A stretch of DNA of 64,000 nt from JAWKTV01 sp041398905 (GCA_041398905.1 JAWKTV010000001.1:310001-374000), one strand, 5' to 3'. Positions 53,375 through 63,679 are shown, counted from the first letter of the stretch. The notes: generated from the letters alone by a model not told the origin. Translations and numbers: made by a program.

Positions 53375-55378
53375 TCAGTTCGTGCCAGAGCCTGCCTTCG
53401 GTAGCTGCGACGCCAACTGCTGCTGCAACTGCTCGACGCGCTGCCACTCGGGACTCTCCGGCAGCATCGCCGCCGTCGCCAGTTCTTCGGGCAGGTCTCG
53501 CAGCAGATGTTCCTTGAGCAGTCCCCCCAGCCATGCGGCCCGGCGGGCGGTGAAGGCGTTGTGCAAGCGTCGGAACTTCGCCTCCAGATACCCCGCTCCT
53601 TGAGAGGCCGTGCCGCTGATAACCGATTCCCCCACCGCGGCCGCGACGGTTCCCCCGGCGACATCCCCGGCGATGTGCACCATCCCCTGGATCGCCCCAT
53701 CCGCGACGGCTGGCATCAGCACATCACCGACCGGACCAAAGCCGGTGAGGAACAGCACGACGCTCGTCGCCGGTCGAGCCGCCGCCGCGACACCATCCAG
53801 CCGCCGGAAGAACTCGTAGTACTTCGGACTCTCGTCGCGGAACGATTGCATCTCGCGGGCCACGAGGTCCGACAGCTCCCACTTCAGGTCAACCTGCCGG
53901 TGAGCCGCCTGCAGCGTGTCCAGCAACTGCGACCGGTTCGCGCCGGCCAGCAGTGATTGCAGCTTGGGCCGCAGCAGTTCGTTCCCCAGTTCGGAGATCC
54001 ACGTCAGCTTCCGGAAGACCTTCTCGACGGCCGTCAGGATCGCGGCCCATTCGAGTTCGCGATACCGGTCGAACGGCCCGGGTTCCTCCCCGTAAATCGT
54101 CTCGCGCGCCGCCTTGATGGGCCAGGCCAGTCCCCGTCCGATCGCGTTGTAGAAGCCATGCACCGTCGCCGACCAGCCTTCACGCTGCTTGCTCCACCAC
54201 TCCCGCAGTTCACCGACCAGCACCTTGTTGGGTGCCGCGGGCCAGTTGTCGATCTCCGCGAGCTGATGCGCCGCCAGCAATTCCGCCGCGGCTTTGAAGT
54301 CCCCGCTGCATCGTCGCGCTTCACCAAGATAGGCCGGCAGCCCCCGTTCGCCGTCCAGCACTTCCACCAGAGAACCACGCAGCGTCCGCAGCTTGATCTC
54401 CGCGAACCGCATCTCCGACAGGTCCTGTAGCAGGCTGCGCGGCTCATTCGATTCACTCGATGTGATGAACTTTCCGCTCGCATCCTTCTGCCGCGGCCAC
54501 TCCCGCTCGTAAAACGGGAGTCGGTTCGCCTCCGCCGCCGCCCGATCACTGGGAGCGACGTACACCAGGCTCGGTTCGATCCCCGTCTCCCGACAAAATG
54601 TGTCGACCCACAGCGGCCAGTACTCCTCATCCTCCGGTAACTGACACTGGTTGAACAGGATCAGCACTTCCTTGTCTTCCCGCGCCGCCTTGCGGAAGAA
54701 CTCCTTCACCGCCGCGTCGTTGTACTTCTGCTGCGTCAGCACCGCGATGAGCACGTCGGCGCAGCGGCGAATGCTGTCCGCACGCTCCCAGTTGATACGG
54801 GCATCGCTGTCGATGTCCGGCGTGTCGAGCACCAGCAGATTCTCCGGTGTCGCCGCGCTCACCCGCCAAAACAACTGGTGTGCGCCCTCTTCGCGCAGGG
54901 CTTCCTCCGCCTGCGTCCACGGCTGCAGCTCAAAGCCCGGAAAGATCTGCTCCAGGTCGTGCGTATCGACGAACTCGCCGCGAACCAGCAGCGTTGGGTG
55001 CTTTGTCCCGGAAGCCAGCGGACTCGTGGCACTGGCCCGGGCACCGGCGATGTGATTGAACACCACACTCTTGCCGATGTTCGTCCCGCCAACGACCGCG
55101 ACCACGAGGTAGGAATCGTCGGTGAGCTGAGGCAGCAGCTTCCGTGCGATCAGCTCGTACCACTCTCGCCCCGCCAGCGGCGGAACCTGCGCGGCCCGCG
55201 CGACCCGCTCCAGTTCCAAGAGCGCAGCCCGCAGCATCCGCACCCCGTCCGCACAGCGGCGAAACGGGGTGGTCGCTTCAGTCACGGCATTCGCAGCGGC
55301 GGGCGGCACGATAACGTCCTGCGGGTGCGGGGGATCGACCGTGATTCTAACGACGAACGCCGGCCCACGACCACGCAT
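53375..55378 (-). CDS. Dynamin-like/MMR_HSR1 GTPase, membrane-associated
   Basis: 667 residues from ATG 55378 (TTG 55396 is also possible). A GTPase domain is seen: G1 VVGGTNIGKS (residues about 95-104), G3 LLVLDTPDID (about 181-190) and a loose ILFNQCQ in place of G4 NKxD (about 240-246). Long helical stretches follow (about 270-520). A Gly/Ala-rich hydrophobic region near 550-605 (SVVLFLTGFGPVGDVLMPAV then GDVAGGTVAAAVGESVI) could insert in or sit on a membrane. This layout matches bacterial dynamin-like GTPases. Its neighbour is a single-domain receiver 145 bases upstream on the same strand. Function unknown: membrane remodelling is an inference. Confidence 0.75.
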   Translation of the reverse strand: MRGRGPAFVVRITVDPPHPQDVIVPPAAANAVTEATTPFRRCADGVRMLRAALLELERVARAAQVPPLAGREWYELIARKLLPQLTDDSYLVVAVVGGTNIGKSVVFNHIAGARASATSPLASGTKHPTLLVRGEFVDTHDLEQIFPGFELQPWTQAEEALREEGAHQLFWRVSAATPENLLVLDTPDIDSDARINWERADSIRRCADVLIAVLTQQKYNDAAVKEFFRKAAREDKEVLILFNQCQLPEDEEYWPLWVDTFCRETGIEPSLVYVAPSDRAAAEANRLPFYEREWPRQKDASGKFITSSESNEPRSLLQDLSEMRFAEIKLRTLRGSLVEVLDGERGLPAYLGEARRCSGDFKAAAELLAAHQLAEIDNWPAAPNKVLVGELREWWSKQREGWSATVHGFYNAIGRGLAWPIKAARETIYGEEPGPFDRYRELEWAAILTAVEKVFRKLTWISELGNELLRPKLQSLLAGANRSQLLDTLQAAHRQVDLKWELSDLVAREMQSFRDESPKYYEFFRRLDGVAAAARPATSVVLFLTGFGPVGDVLMPAVADGAIQGMVHIAGDVAGGTVAAAVGESVISGTASQGAGYLEAKFRRLHNAFTARRAAWLGGLLKEHLLRDLPEELATAAMLPESPEWQRVEQLQQQLASQLPKAGSGTN

Positions 55379-55523
55379 CTTTCGCCAGGCTGACAACTTC
55401 CATCAGCCGCCATGATTGCGACGGGGACCCCTGGCGCGTGGCGGAGCGTCCCCGCCATCCAAGCCGTCTTGAGGAACCGCCGCTCGCTTTGAAGCGCCTC
55501 AGGCCAGCGTTCTGGAGCGTCGT

Positions 55524-56021
55524 TCAGTCGTCCGCCTTCTTCCGCTTCGCCTTGCGTCGCAGCGGGCCGAGCGAGGCATCGTCGTCTTCGTCGACGTTCC
55601 CGCGATTCGTCTCGTCGACCGCCGTCGCGGGCGACGCTTTGACCTTACCGGCCGCGCCGGGCAGGGCCCGCGACACCGCATCCAGCAGCGACTCCATCGG
55701 AAACGGCTTCCGCAGATAGTCGACGACCCCCAGCATTTCGGCGTAGGCTTTGTGTCGGCCGCCTTCGTTGGCGGTAATCATGATGACCGCGGGCTTCTTC
55801 GTCAGCGTGTTGATGAAGTCCAGCACGGGGAAACCACCCATGCGGGGCATCATCATGTCGGTGATGACCAGCGCGGGCTGTTCCTCTTCGATCATCCGTT
55901 GGCCATCGACCCCGTTCGAGGCGACCAGCACTTCGTACCCCGCTCCCCGCAGCACGCCGGAGAGAGTCGATTGTATCTCGCGATCGTCTTCGATCAGCAG
56001 TATCCGTTGCGAAGCAGGCAT
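55524..56021 (-). CDS. Single-domain response regulator (REC) with charged tail
   Basis: 165 residues. A receiver domain with acidic pocket LLIEDDREI, phosphoacceptor Asp in [12 protein letters not shown], the Thr in [10 protein letters not shown] and the Lys in [13 protein letters not shown] are all present. After about residue 125 a low-complexity tail ends in a basic stretch ([15 protein letters not shown]). There is no output domain, so it signals by protein contact, like CheY/Spo0F types. It is between the GTPase and trpF genes on the same strand. Confidence 0.88.
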   Translation of the reverse strand: MPASQRILLIEDDREIQSTLSGVLRGAGYEVLVASNGVDGQRMIEEEQPALVITDMMMPRMGGFPVLDFINTLTKKPAVIMITANEGGRHKAYAEMLGVVDYLRKPFPMESLLDAVSRALPGAAGKVKASPATAVDETNRGNVDEDDDASLGPLRRKAKRKKADD

Positions 56022-56117
56022 GAAGTGCTCGGATGGAGGTCGGTGATCCGCTCGCCCGATTCCTTCCTTCGGTCGACGCGAGCGTTCAGCCCATCGTAGG
56101 TCGCGGCGCGATGCACC

Positions 56118-56765
56118 TCAAGAACGGGAGCGGGCGATTCGCACAAATCGAGATGTCAGCTCCGCATCCTTGACGCCTGCGGACGCCTCGACGCCACTCG
56201 CCACGTCGACGCCCCAGGGCGCGCAGGCCCGCACCCCCTCGCCAACATTCTCGGGTGTCAGCCCCCCCGCCAGAATCAATGGTGGCCAGTCGGCAAACCA
56301 TCCGTCACGCAGCAGTTCCCACGGCGCCCGATGCCCTGTTCCTCCGTAAGCTCCATCCACCCGGGCGTCGACCAGGCAACGCCAGGGCGTCGCCCCCAGG
56401 GCCGCCAGTTGCGACAGGTCCGCCGCGACGCCCGTCAGCCCCTCGCTCACATCGACCCGGTAGACACGAATGCACCGTTCCGCCGGAGTCGCCGCGACGA
56501 ACTCGGCCGATTCATCGCCGTGCAACTGCACCGTCCGCAGCCCCAATGACGTCACCACCTCCGCGATTTCATCGCGCGTCGCGTTGACGAACAGGCCGAC
56601 CGGCTCGACATTCTCCGGCAGGGACGCGACGATCCGCCGCGCCGACTCCAGCTGCACATACCGGGGCGAGCGGGGATAGAAGTTCAGACCAATCGCGTCC
56701 GCCCCCGCCGCGACGGCGACCGCCGCGTTGTCGACATCCCGAATCCCGCAGACTTTAACCCACAC
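56118..56765 (-). CDS. trpF: Phosphoribosylanthranilate isomerase
   Basis: 215 residues, a TIM barrel for the third step of tryptophan synthesis. It has the catalytic Cys in VKVCGIRDVDNA, GLNFYPRSPRYV, GLFVNATRDEIAEVV, LHGDES and the phosphate-binding GGLTPENVGEGV and VDVASGVEASAGVKD. GTG 56765 is the only sensible start, directly before WVKVCG. Other trp genes are not in the window. It is divergent from truD across 135 bases. Confidence 0.95.
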   Translation of the reverse strand: MWVKVCGIRDVDNAAVAVAAGADAIGLNFYPRSPRYVQLESARRIVASLPENVEPVGLFVNATRDEIAEVVTSLGLRTVQLHGDESAEFVAATPAERCIRVYRVDVSEGLTGVAADLSQLAALGATPWRCLVDARVDGAYGGTGHRAPWELLRDGWFADWPPLILAGGLTPENVGEGVRACAPWGVDVASGVEASAGVKDAELTSRFVRIARSRS

Positions 56766-56900
56766 AGCATTCGCTCCCCGGTCACCGGCCGTTGCTCACT
56801 TGATCTCGACGGCGAACCAATCGCGTTCAGATCAAAGCCGCGTCGACCTCTCGGTCGGCCATCTCTTCCTCATCCTAACCGCTCACGCGAGTCCGCACAG

Positions 56901-58001
56901 TTGACCCCTTTCGACTCAGCCGTCTCTGACGATCACGGCGACCCACCCCTCGCCGCCAGTCTCCCGCAATTGACCGCGTCACTCCCCGGAGTCGGCGGCC
57001 GTATCAAGGTCGAGCCCGAGGACTTCGTCGTCGAGGAACTCCCCGCCTATCAACCGACCGGCGCGGGGGAGCATCTATTCTTGTGGATCGAAAAGCGCGA
57101 CGTCTCGGCCGACGCGCTTCTCTCCCACATCGCGCGGCGGCTCGGCATTGCGCGAGGTGACATCGGCATGGCGGGACTGAAGGACCGCCGGGCCGTCACT
57201 CGACAGTATGTCTCCGTCCCCGCCAGCGTCGAAGCCCGGCTCCCGGAGGTCGACGCAGACAACGTTCGCGTGCTTTCGTCCGCGCGGCACGGCAACAAGC
57301 TGCGCACCGGACACCTCCGCGGCAACCGCTTCGATGTGCTGATCCGGGATGTGGTTGACGATGCGGGGCCACGCGCGGAGTCCATCATCGCCGCACTGAG
57401 CAATCACGGTTTGCCCAACTACTACGGCGACCAGCGATTCGGCCACGGTGGCGAGACGCTGCGGCTCGGTCTCGACCTGCTGACCGGACGTCGGCAGGAG
57501 CGGGACATCCCCCGCCCCCAACGCAGATTCCTGTTGCGACTCGCCCTCTCGTCCGTGCAGTCCTCGCTGTTCAACGCCGTGCTGGCGGAGCGAGTGCGAA
57601 CGAACCAGTTGACCACGGTGCTGATCGGCGACGTACTGCAGGTCGTCGCGAGTGGTGGGCAGTTCGTCTGTGTCGATCCCGTCACCGATCAGGCACGTTG
57701 CCAGCAGCGGGAGGTGGTCCCGACCGGGCCGATCTTCGGCCCCAAGATGCGGGCCGCGCAGGAAGCTGCCGGCGAACTCGAGCAGCGGGTACTCGCGACG
57801 TCTGGACTGACGGTGACCGACTTCGCCCGTTACCGCAAGCTGCTGCCGGGCACGCGGCGGGCGCTCGCGGTCTGGCCCGACGAGCTGTCGCTGGCTGTCG
57901 AGCCTACAGGACTGCGCGTCCGCTTCGCACTTCCCCCAGGCAGCTATGCGACGGTGCTGCTGGGCGAATCGATGAAGGTCGAACTGCAGGAAGGGGCGTA
58001 G
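56901..58001 (+). CDS. truD: tRNA pseudouridine(13) synthase TruD
   Basis: 366 residues, normal for the family. It makes pseudouridine at position 13 of tRNA. Motifs seen are DFVVEELPAYQPTGAGEHLF, the catalytic MAGLKDRRAVTRQYVSVP (Asp in LKDRRA) and PNYYGDQRFG, with the TRUD insertion in the C-terminal part ending LPGTRRALAVWPDELSLAVE. The start is TTG at 56901; no ATG precedes the conserved sequence. It is convergent with aroB. Confidence 0.93.
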   Translation: MTPFDSAVSDDHGDPPLAASLPQLTASLPGVGGRIKVEPEDFVVEELPAYQPTGAGEHLFLWIEKRDVSADALLSHIARRLGIARGDIGMAGLKDRRAVTRQYVSVPASVEARLPEVDADNVRVLSSARHGNKLRTGHLRGNRFDVLIRDVVDDAGPRAESIIAALSNHGLPNYYGDQRFGHGGETLRLGLDLLTGRRQERDIPRPQRRFLLRLALSSVQSSLFNAVLAERVRTNQLTTVLIGDVLQVVASGGQFVCVDPVTDQARCQQREVVPTGPIFGPKMRAAQEAAGELEQRVLATSGLTVTDFARYRKLLPGTRRALAVWPDELSLAVEPTGLRVRFALPPGSYATVLLGESMKVELQEGA

Positions 58002-58061
58002 GTCGGCCCCGCTGACGCATCAGCCCAACGGGCATGTTCGCGGGACGACGCGACCGCTCGC

Positions 58062-59201
58062 TCAACTTTCCTCAAGCACCGCTCTCACGATCTCCAGCGG
58101 CACGTCGTCGACCAGTTCGACATGTCCGATACGGGTCGGGAGCACAAATCGCAATTGTCCGCCGACGGACTTCTTGTCCAGCCGCATCCGCGCCAGCATC
58201 TCGTTGATGCCCGGCTCGAAACCACCCGGCAGTCGGGTCGGCAGGCCGAGCGCGTGCAGCAGGTCGACTTGCCGACGGGTGTCCTCGGCATCAATGCGGC
58301 CCAGACACTCCGCCAGCCGGCTGGCGTAGACCATGCCGATCGCCACCGCTTCGCCGTGCAGCAGTTCACCGTATCCGCACAGTGCCTCGAAGGCGTGCCC
58401 GAACGTGTGACCGTAATTCAGCACCGCGCGCAGTCCGGTCGTCTCGTATTCATCCTGTTCGACGACGTCGGCCTTCAGGCGGCAACTGCGGGCGATGGCA
58501 TGCTGCACCGCCGTCGCTTCGCGGCGATTCAGGTCATCACGGTGACGCTCGAGAAACGCGAACAACTCCTCATCCAGGATCACTCCGTATTTGACGACTT
58601 CCGCCAGTCCCGAGCGGAAATCCCGCACCGGCAGTGTCGCCAGCGCGTCGGTATCGATGACGACACCGATCGGCTGATGGAACGCGCCGATGAGATTCTT
58701 TGCCTGTGGATGGTTGATCCCCACCTTCCCGCCGACCGAACTGTCGACGTCGGCCAGCAGCGTGGTCGGAACCTGCAGAAAGTCGATCCCCCGGCCGTAG
58801 GTGGCGGCGGCGAAGCCCGCCGCGTCGCCAATCACCCCTCCACCCACCGCGATCAGCAGCGTCCGCCGGTCCGCCTGCATCTCCACCAGCCGATCGTAGA
58901 TGCCCGCGATCACCTCCAGCCGCTTGGTCGGCTCACCAGCGGGAAGCTCGATCAGCTCGGTCCGCCAACCGGCATGCACCAGGCTGGTCACGACATCCTC
59001 GGCATGCTCCAGCACATGTTCGTCGGTCACAATGGCCGCGAGTGCGCCGGCCTGACTGGGCTTCTTCGCGCCATTCGCCCCGCGCCAGCGATCGACGAAC
59101 TCGGCAATCGACCCGAGCAAGCCGCGGCCGATCACGATCTCATAGCTCCGCGGTCCCAGATCGACGGAAACGGTTTCGTGCTGTACCAGCGAATCTGCCA
59201 T
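58062..59201 (-). CDS. aroB: 3-dehydroquinate synthase
   Basis: 379 residues from ATG 59201. It is the second enzyme of the shikimate pathway, using NAD and a divalent metal. The NAD-binding/metal region is AVGGGVIGDAAGFAAATYGR, FLQVPTTLLADVDSSVGGKV and GINHPQAKNLIGAFHQP. The metal His are in LNYGHTFGHAFEALCGYGEL. GEAVAIGMVYA follows. Tail normal. The in-frame upstream ATG 59243 would add 14 residues without support. A short gap separates it from the convergent truD. Confidence 0.96.
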   Translation of the reverse strand: MADSLVQHETVSVDLGPRSYEIVIGRGLLGSIAEFVDRWRGANGAKKPSQAGALAAIVTDEHVLEHAEDVVTSLVHAGWRTELIELPAGEPTKRLEVIAGIYDRLVEMQADRRTLLIAVGGGVIGDAAGFAAATYGRGIDFLQVPTTLLADVDSSVGGKVGINHPQAKNLIGAFHQPIGVVIDTDALATLPVRDFRSGLAEVVKYGVILDEELFAFLERHRDDLNRREATAVQHAIARSCRLKADVVEQDEYETTGLRAVLNYGHTFGHAFEALCGYGELLHGEAVAIGMVYASRLAECLGRIDAEDTRRQVDLLHALGLPTRLPGGFEPGINEMLARMRLDKKSVGGQLRFVLPTRIGHVELVDDVPLEIVRAVLEES

Positions 59202-59454
59202 GCGATCCTTCACTCCGCTGCGGGGGATGTCGAGGTCCGGCATCGTAAGGTTCGGACCGACCTTCCCGCAAACTCGCCGATCACCAGCCCACGAGCCCCC
59301 GCTTTGTCACAACAGGTCAATGAGCGGCGGGTTCCGGGAGAGCCCCGCGACAGCGGAAACCCGCCACCCGACCGATCTTCAATAACCGGGTCTCCCTGAT
59401 CACCACCCCGATCGCGACCCGGCATCGCGACACTGAGCACCGGAATCGCTCACG

Positions 59455-62400
59455 TTACGGGCGAGTGAGTGCTTCATCGAGGTTGAGGATGGCGAGGCAC
59501 AACGCCGTCCAGGCCGCGTGTTCGGTGATGTCGATTGATTCGTCACGCGGGGACTCGCCGTTCTTCAGCAGCGCGGCGGCGGCGGCCGCATCGGTGGCGT
59601 ATTCTACGCGGGCACGATCGAGGGCCGTCCGCCAGATGGCGACTTCCTCAGCGGCCGGCTCCCGCGCGAGTACACGGCGATAGACCTCACCGAGGCGTGC
59701 CGCATCGTCAGCATGACCAGCGAGCAGCACCCGCTGCGCGAGAACGCGGGCCACCTCCACGTACGTCACGTCGTTGAAGGTGGCGAGCGCATGCAGCGGC
59801 GTATTGGTGCGAACCTGCTTGACGCTGCACGTCTGCCGACTGGCCGAGTCGAAGAACATCGTCGGGCCGACGATCCGTCTCCAGAAGGTGTACAGGCTCC
59901 GACGATACAGCGCATCGCCATGGTCCTGCGTATAGCGTTTGTTGCCGAAGGTCGCTTCCTCCCACACGCCTGCCGGCTGGTAGCCGTTGACCGGTCGCCC
60001 GCCGAGGGTCCCCACCAGCAGACCACTCGCCGCAAGCGCCTGATCCCGAATCATCCACGCGGGCAGGCGGTAGCGGGCGCTCCGCGCCAACAGGCGATTC
60101 TCAGGATCGCGCTCGTACAGCTCCGGCGAGACCCGCGAGGTTTGCCGATAGGTCTGGCTGGTGACGATCAATCGGACGAGATGTTTGACATCCCAGCCGT
60201 GCCCCTGAAAGTCCGCGGCAAGCCAGTCGAGCAGATCGCGGTGCGGCGGGAGTTCTCCCTGAGTCCCGAAGTCTTCCGGTGTCTTGACAAGGCCGACGCC
60301 AAAGAACTGCTGCCAGATGCGATTAACCGTCACTCGCGCAGTCAGCGGATGCTCATCGGCGACGAGCCAGCGGGCGAGCGCGAGGCGATTGGCGGGAACA
60401 TCGCTCGCCAGCGGAGGCAGACATGCGGGGACGCCAGCCGACACTGGCTCGCCCGGCTCGGTGTAGAGCCCGCGGGACAGCATGAACGACTCCCGCGGCT
60501 GAGGTTGGTCCGCCATCACCATAACTTTCGGGGCTGCGTCAGCGATCTTCTTTCGGGCATCGCCCAGCCGCTGCTGCTCGGCCGTCAGCTCCCGCCAGTT
60601 CGCATCGTCTTCACGCCGGGTATCGCGGAGAAGTTGCCGCTGCTCGGCGGAGCGGGCGTCGGCGACGCTCGACAGCGCGGCCAGCAACTTCGAGTCATCC
60701 GACTGTGCGGTGACATCCGCGCGAGCCGAGCTGGACAGCCGGAACCGGCCCAGATTGTGGCGAACATGCTCGGAGTCGTGCCGAAGCCGAACCAGCAACG
60801 TGTCACCCTCCCGCAACTCGATCGGTTTGGCCAGCAGAAACACGGCGGCATGCTCACGATCAACGATCTTCCCTTCATACACGGCCCAGCCGGTACGTGG
60901 GTTATCGTCAATCGCCGCGGTGGCTTTCAGGTCGCCTTGCTCGAACGTGGCGGTCGCGGAGGCGAGCGGCAGTGACGCGGCTGCGTCCGGTGACGCACCC
61001 GCGCGGACCAGCAGCAGGTCGAAATCGGTCAGCACGAAGTTGCCACTATCCGCCTTCGAGAGCGAGTTCTGCGTATGACTCTCGTGCCGCAGCGCCTCCA
61101 GGCGAATCGCCGCGATTGTCCCCGGAGCCGCTTGCGCGCGGACCTCGTAGGCGTCCTGCGGCGGGGCGTCCCCTTCCGCCAGTACCGACGCGTCCTCCAG
61201 CACGCGCAGCGACTGCCGCTCGGCAGTCGCCGCCACGGGTGCGAGCGGACGCCAGGCATTCGCCGACAGCGCCGTAAGCTGGTCGGCTTCCCATGCCGCT
61301 TGCGACTCCGCCAGTTCGTCACCGCGCTTCGCCAGTCGGGATTCCACGCGAGTCAGTTCGTCATCGATTCGCGCCATTTCCGTGCGATCGTCGTCCGTAA
61401 ACACCGCCAACACCGGAGCCGTCTGCGGATCGCCGCCACCGCCGGTCACCGGCGTCTGGTTGAAGAAGGCGTACAGCTCGTAGTACTCGCGGTTGCTGAT
61501 CGGGTCGTACTTGTGGTCGTGGCAGCGACAGCAGTTGAGGGTCAGCCCCAACCAAACGGTTCCCATCGTCTCGGACATGTCCATCACGTAGTCGACGCGG
61601 TTCTCCTCCGCGATCCGGCCACCTTCGCCATTGATCATGTGATTGCGGCAAAACCCGGTCGCCAGCCGCTGCTCTTCGGTCGCGTTGTCGAGCAGGTCAC
61701 CGGCCAGTTGCCAGATGGTGAAGTCGTCGTACGGGAGGTTGCGGTTGAAGGCGTCGACGACCCAGTCCCGCCACGGCCACATGGTCCGCTCGCGATCCCC
61801 CTGGTAGCCGTTCGAGTCGGCGTAGCGGGCGGCATCGAGCCAGTCCCACGCCATCCGCTCGCCGAAGTGAGGCGACTCCAGCAGCCGATCGACGACCCGC
61901 TCGTATGCCCCTTCCGCGTTGTCGCTGAGAAAGGCGTCCCGCTCGGCGAGCGTCGGCGGCAGCCCCGTCAGGTCGAGCGTCACTCGCCGCAGCAGTTGCG
62001 ACGGCTCAGCGGCGGAGGCCGGCTCCAGACCCTCGGCTTGCAACCGCGCCCGCACGAAGGCGTCGATCGGATGGATGCCGCCCTGCGGGCGGTCGTTCGC
62101 CGGTTCAATGACCGGGATGTCCGGTTGGCGAATCGGCTGCAGGCTCCAGTGCGACTGCCACTCGGCTCCTTCAGCGATCCACCGGCCGATCAGCTCTTGC
62201 TGGGCCGGAGTGAGCGTGAGATTCGAGTCGACGGGAGGCATCCGCAGGTCCGGGTCGGCGGCGGTGATTCGCTGGTACAGCAGGCTCGCCGCGGGATCTC
62301 CGGGCGCGACGACCGGCTGCTCCTCGACCTGCGCCAGCAGCCCCTCCCGGGTATCGAGCCGCATGTCGGTCGCGCGGGCCTCGTCGTCGAAACCGTGACA

Positions 62401-62535
62401 CTTGAAGCAGGTCTCCGACAGAATCGGGCGGATGTCGCGCGCGAAGTCGACGGCAGGCTCGGCCCCCATCGCGGACTGCGAGAAGCCGAAGACAGCAAGC
62501 AGCAGCAGTAATGTGGTTCCCGGTCTGCGATTCAT
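59455..62535 (-). CDS. DUF1549/DUF1553 family cytochrome c-type protein, intact copy
   Basis: 1,026 residues from ATG 62535 with signal peptide (TTLLLLLAVFGFSQSAMGA). PSCyt1 domain: one haem site ETCFKCHGFDDEARATDMRL and PPVDSNLTLTPAQQELIGRW. DUF1549 follows (LRRVTLDLTGLPPTLAERDA, ESPHFGERMAWDWLDAARYA, GLTLNCCRCHDHKYDPISNR), then a central coiled-coil/beta region and DUF1553 (VNRIWQQFFGVGLVKTPEDF, RLPAWMIRDQALAASGLLVG, NTPLHALATFNDVTYVEVAR). It is intact, unlike the copy at the left edge of the window. The family is a hallmark of planctomycetes. The role is unknown but the secreted cytochrome plus possible hydrolase layout suggests extracytoplasmic polysaccharide or redox chemistry. Confidence 0.92.
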   Translation of the reverse strand: MNRRPGTTLLLLLAVFGFSQSAMGAEPAVDFARDIRPILSETCFKCHGFDDEARATDMRLDTREGLLAQVEEQPVVAPGDPAASLLYQRITAADPDLRMPPVDSNLTLTPAQQELIGRWIAEGAEWQSHWSLQPIRQPDIPVIEPANDRPQGGIHPIDAFVRARLQAEGLEPASAAEPSQLLRRVTLDLTGLPPTLAERDAFLSDNAEGAYERVVDRLLESPHFGERMAWDWLDAARYADSNGYQGDRERTMWPWRDWVVDAFNRNLPYDDFTIWQLAGDLLDNATEEQRLATGFCRNHMINGEGGRIAEENRVDYVMDMSETMGTVWLGLTLNCCRCHDHKYDPISNREYYELYAFFNQTPVTGGGGDPQTAPVLAVFTDDDRTEMARIDDELTRVESRLAKRGDELAESQAAWEADQLTALSANAWRPLAPVAATAERQSLRVLEDASVLAEGDAPPQDAYEVRAQAAPGTIAAIRLEALRHESHTQNSLSKADSGNFVLTDFDLLLVRAGASPDAAASLPLASATATFEQGDLKATAAIDDNPRTGWAVYEGKIVDREHAAVFLLAKPIELREGDTLLVRLRHDSEHVRHNLGRFRLSSSARADVTAQSDDSKLLAALSSVADARSAEQRQLLRDTRREDDANWRELTAEQQRLGDARKKIADAAPKVMVMADQPQPRESFMLSRGLYTEPGEPVSAGVPACLPPLASDVPANRLALARWLVADEHPLTARVTVNRIWQQFFGVGLVKTPEDFGTQGELPPHRDLLDWLAADFQGHGWDVKHLVRLIVTSQTYRQTSRVSPELYERDPENRLLARSARYRLPAWMIRDQALAASGLLVGTLGGRPVNGYQPAGVWEEATFGNKRYTQDHGDALYRRSLYTFWRRIVGPTMFFDSASRQTCSVKQVRTNTPLHALATFNDVTYVEVARVLAQRVLLAGHADDAARLGEVYRRVLAREPAAEEVAIWRTALDRARVEYATDAAAAAALLKNGESPRDESIDITEHAAWTALCLAILNLDEALTRP

Positions 62536-62760
62536 CGTTCGGCGACCTTTCACGGCGAGACTCGCGGCAGCTCGTTTCCACAACGGCGATACACCGGCAA
62601 TCCACGGGCCGCTTGTCGCCGTTGGTGACTGACAAGGTCCGCTTGCTGTTGAGCGTCGGCTCACCGCAGTGGTCCTTCGAGAGTAGCCGACGTCGTGATG
62701 TTGAGCCAACATCTCGACATGTGCACGGGCCAGTCAAACGCTTGCCGCGATGGGGGCGAA

Positions 62761-63467
62761 TTAACCAATCGCGCCACTGATGAACTCCACCGCACGGCCG
62801 ATCACTCGCTCGACGTACTTCCAACCGGGCTCACCGACCGTGGTGGACAGGTCTTGCTCGAACGGAACTCCCGAGGAGTAGAGTTTGCTCGCGAGCCGTT
62901 CCGTCCCATCGAAGCAGGCGCGATTGGCCGGGTCGCACAACAGCAGCATCGAGCGGGGCCAGTTGAGCGGGTGCAGATGCAGCACCGCCGTCTGCTGCCG
63001 TGCCGCCTCCTGCGACGGGAACATCCGGTCGATCGGTAACCCTTGCCCGTACCACTGATGGAAGTCGATGTCGGGGGCGATCGCGACGACGGTGCGGAAC
63101 TGCCGGGCGTGGCGGAAGGCGAGGTTGAGCGCCCCCTGTCCTCCCATGCCGACGCCGCACAACGCCACACGGTCGCTGTCCAACTGGTAAGCGTCGCACA
63201 GCACGGGAGCGAGGGTGTCACGCAAGTAAGCCGCCGGCGTGACGTGCGGATCGAAGGGGGCCAAAGCTGCTCCAGCCACGCCGCCTGCCCACCGTCGGGA
63301 CAGGCGACCGCGAGCGACGCCTCGGCGAATGCCCGCTCGATCACCGACCGACCCCGAACAGAATCCCCGTCCCAGTCGTGCAGCCAGAGCACGATTCCGC
63401 GCGGCTGGTCGGTCGGCCGCAGCACCGGCACGGTTCGGCCACCTGCGGAGATCGTCGTCCATTCCAT
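62761..63467 (-). CDS. Alpha/beta-hydrolase-fold protein lacking the nucleophile Ser, one frameshift
   Basis: About 235 residues after repair. MEWTTISAGGRTVPVLRPT then GIVLWLHDWDGDSVRGRSVI shows the first strands and oxyanion region. The frame moves at a run of five G (63255-63259), and FDPHVTPAAYLRDTLAPVLC continues. The nucleophile elbow is CGVGMGGQGAL where esterase-D-like enzymes have G-x-S-x-G (GFSMGGHGAL). Here the Ser is Gly, so a normal esterase reaction is unlikely. IDFHQWYGQGLPIDRMFP and HPLNWPRSMLLLCDPANRA follow, with the end WKYVERVIGRAVEFISG. It may be a non-catalytic or non-hydrolytic member. The family resembles planctomycete esterase/S-formylglutathione-hydrolase-like proteins. 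Confidence 0.8.
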
Positions 63468-63679
63468 TTGGCATCGCTCAGATTCGGGGCAACCAACATC
63501 GCCAATTGCCCCAGTTTGACTAGTCGGCAAAACAGACATCACCGTTTTCAAAAGTACATTCGAGCCATCCGCCATAACCCGCCGATGTATTGGATTGAGT
63601 ACCACCTCATCCAGGTCCAGACCTTGCGCGTGCCCAGCCTTTGGGACGCCTTGGAATCAGCGGGACAGCGGGGAGATCG

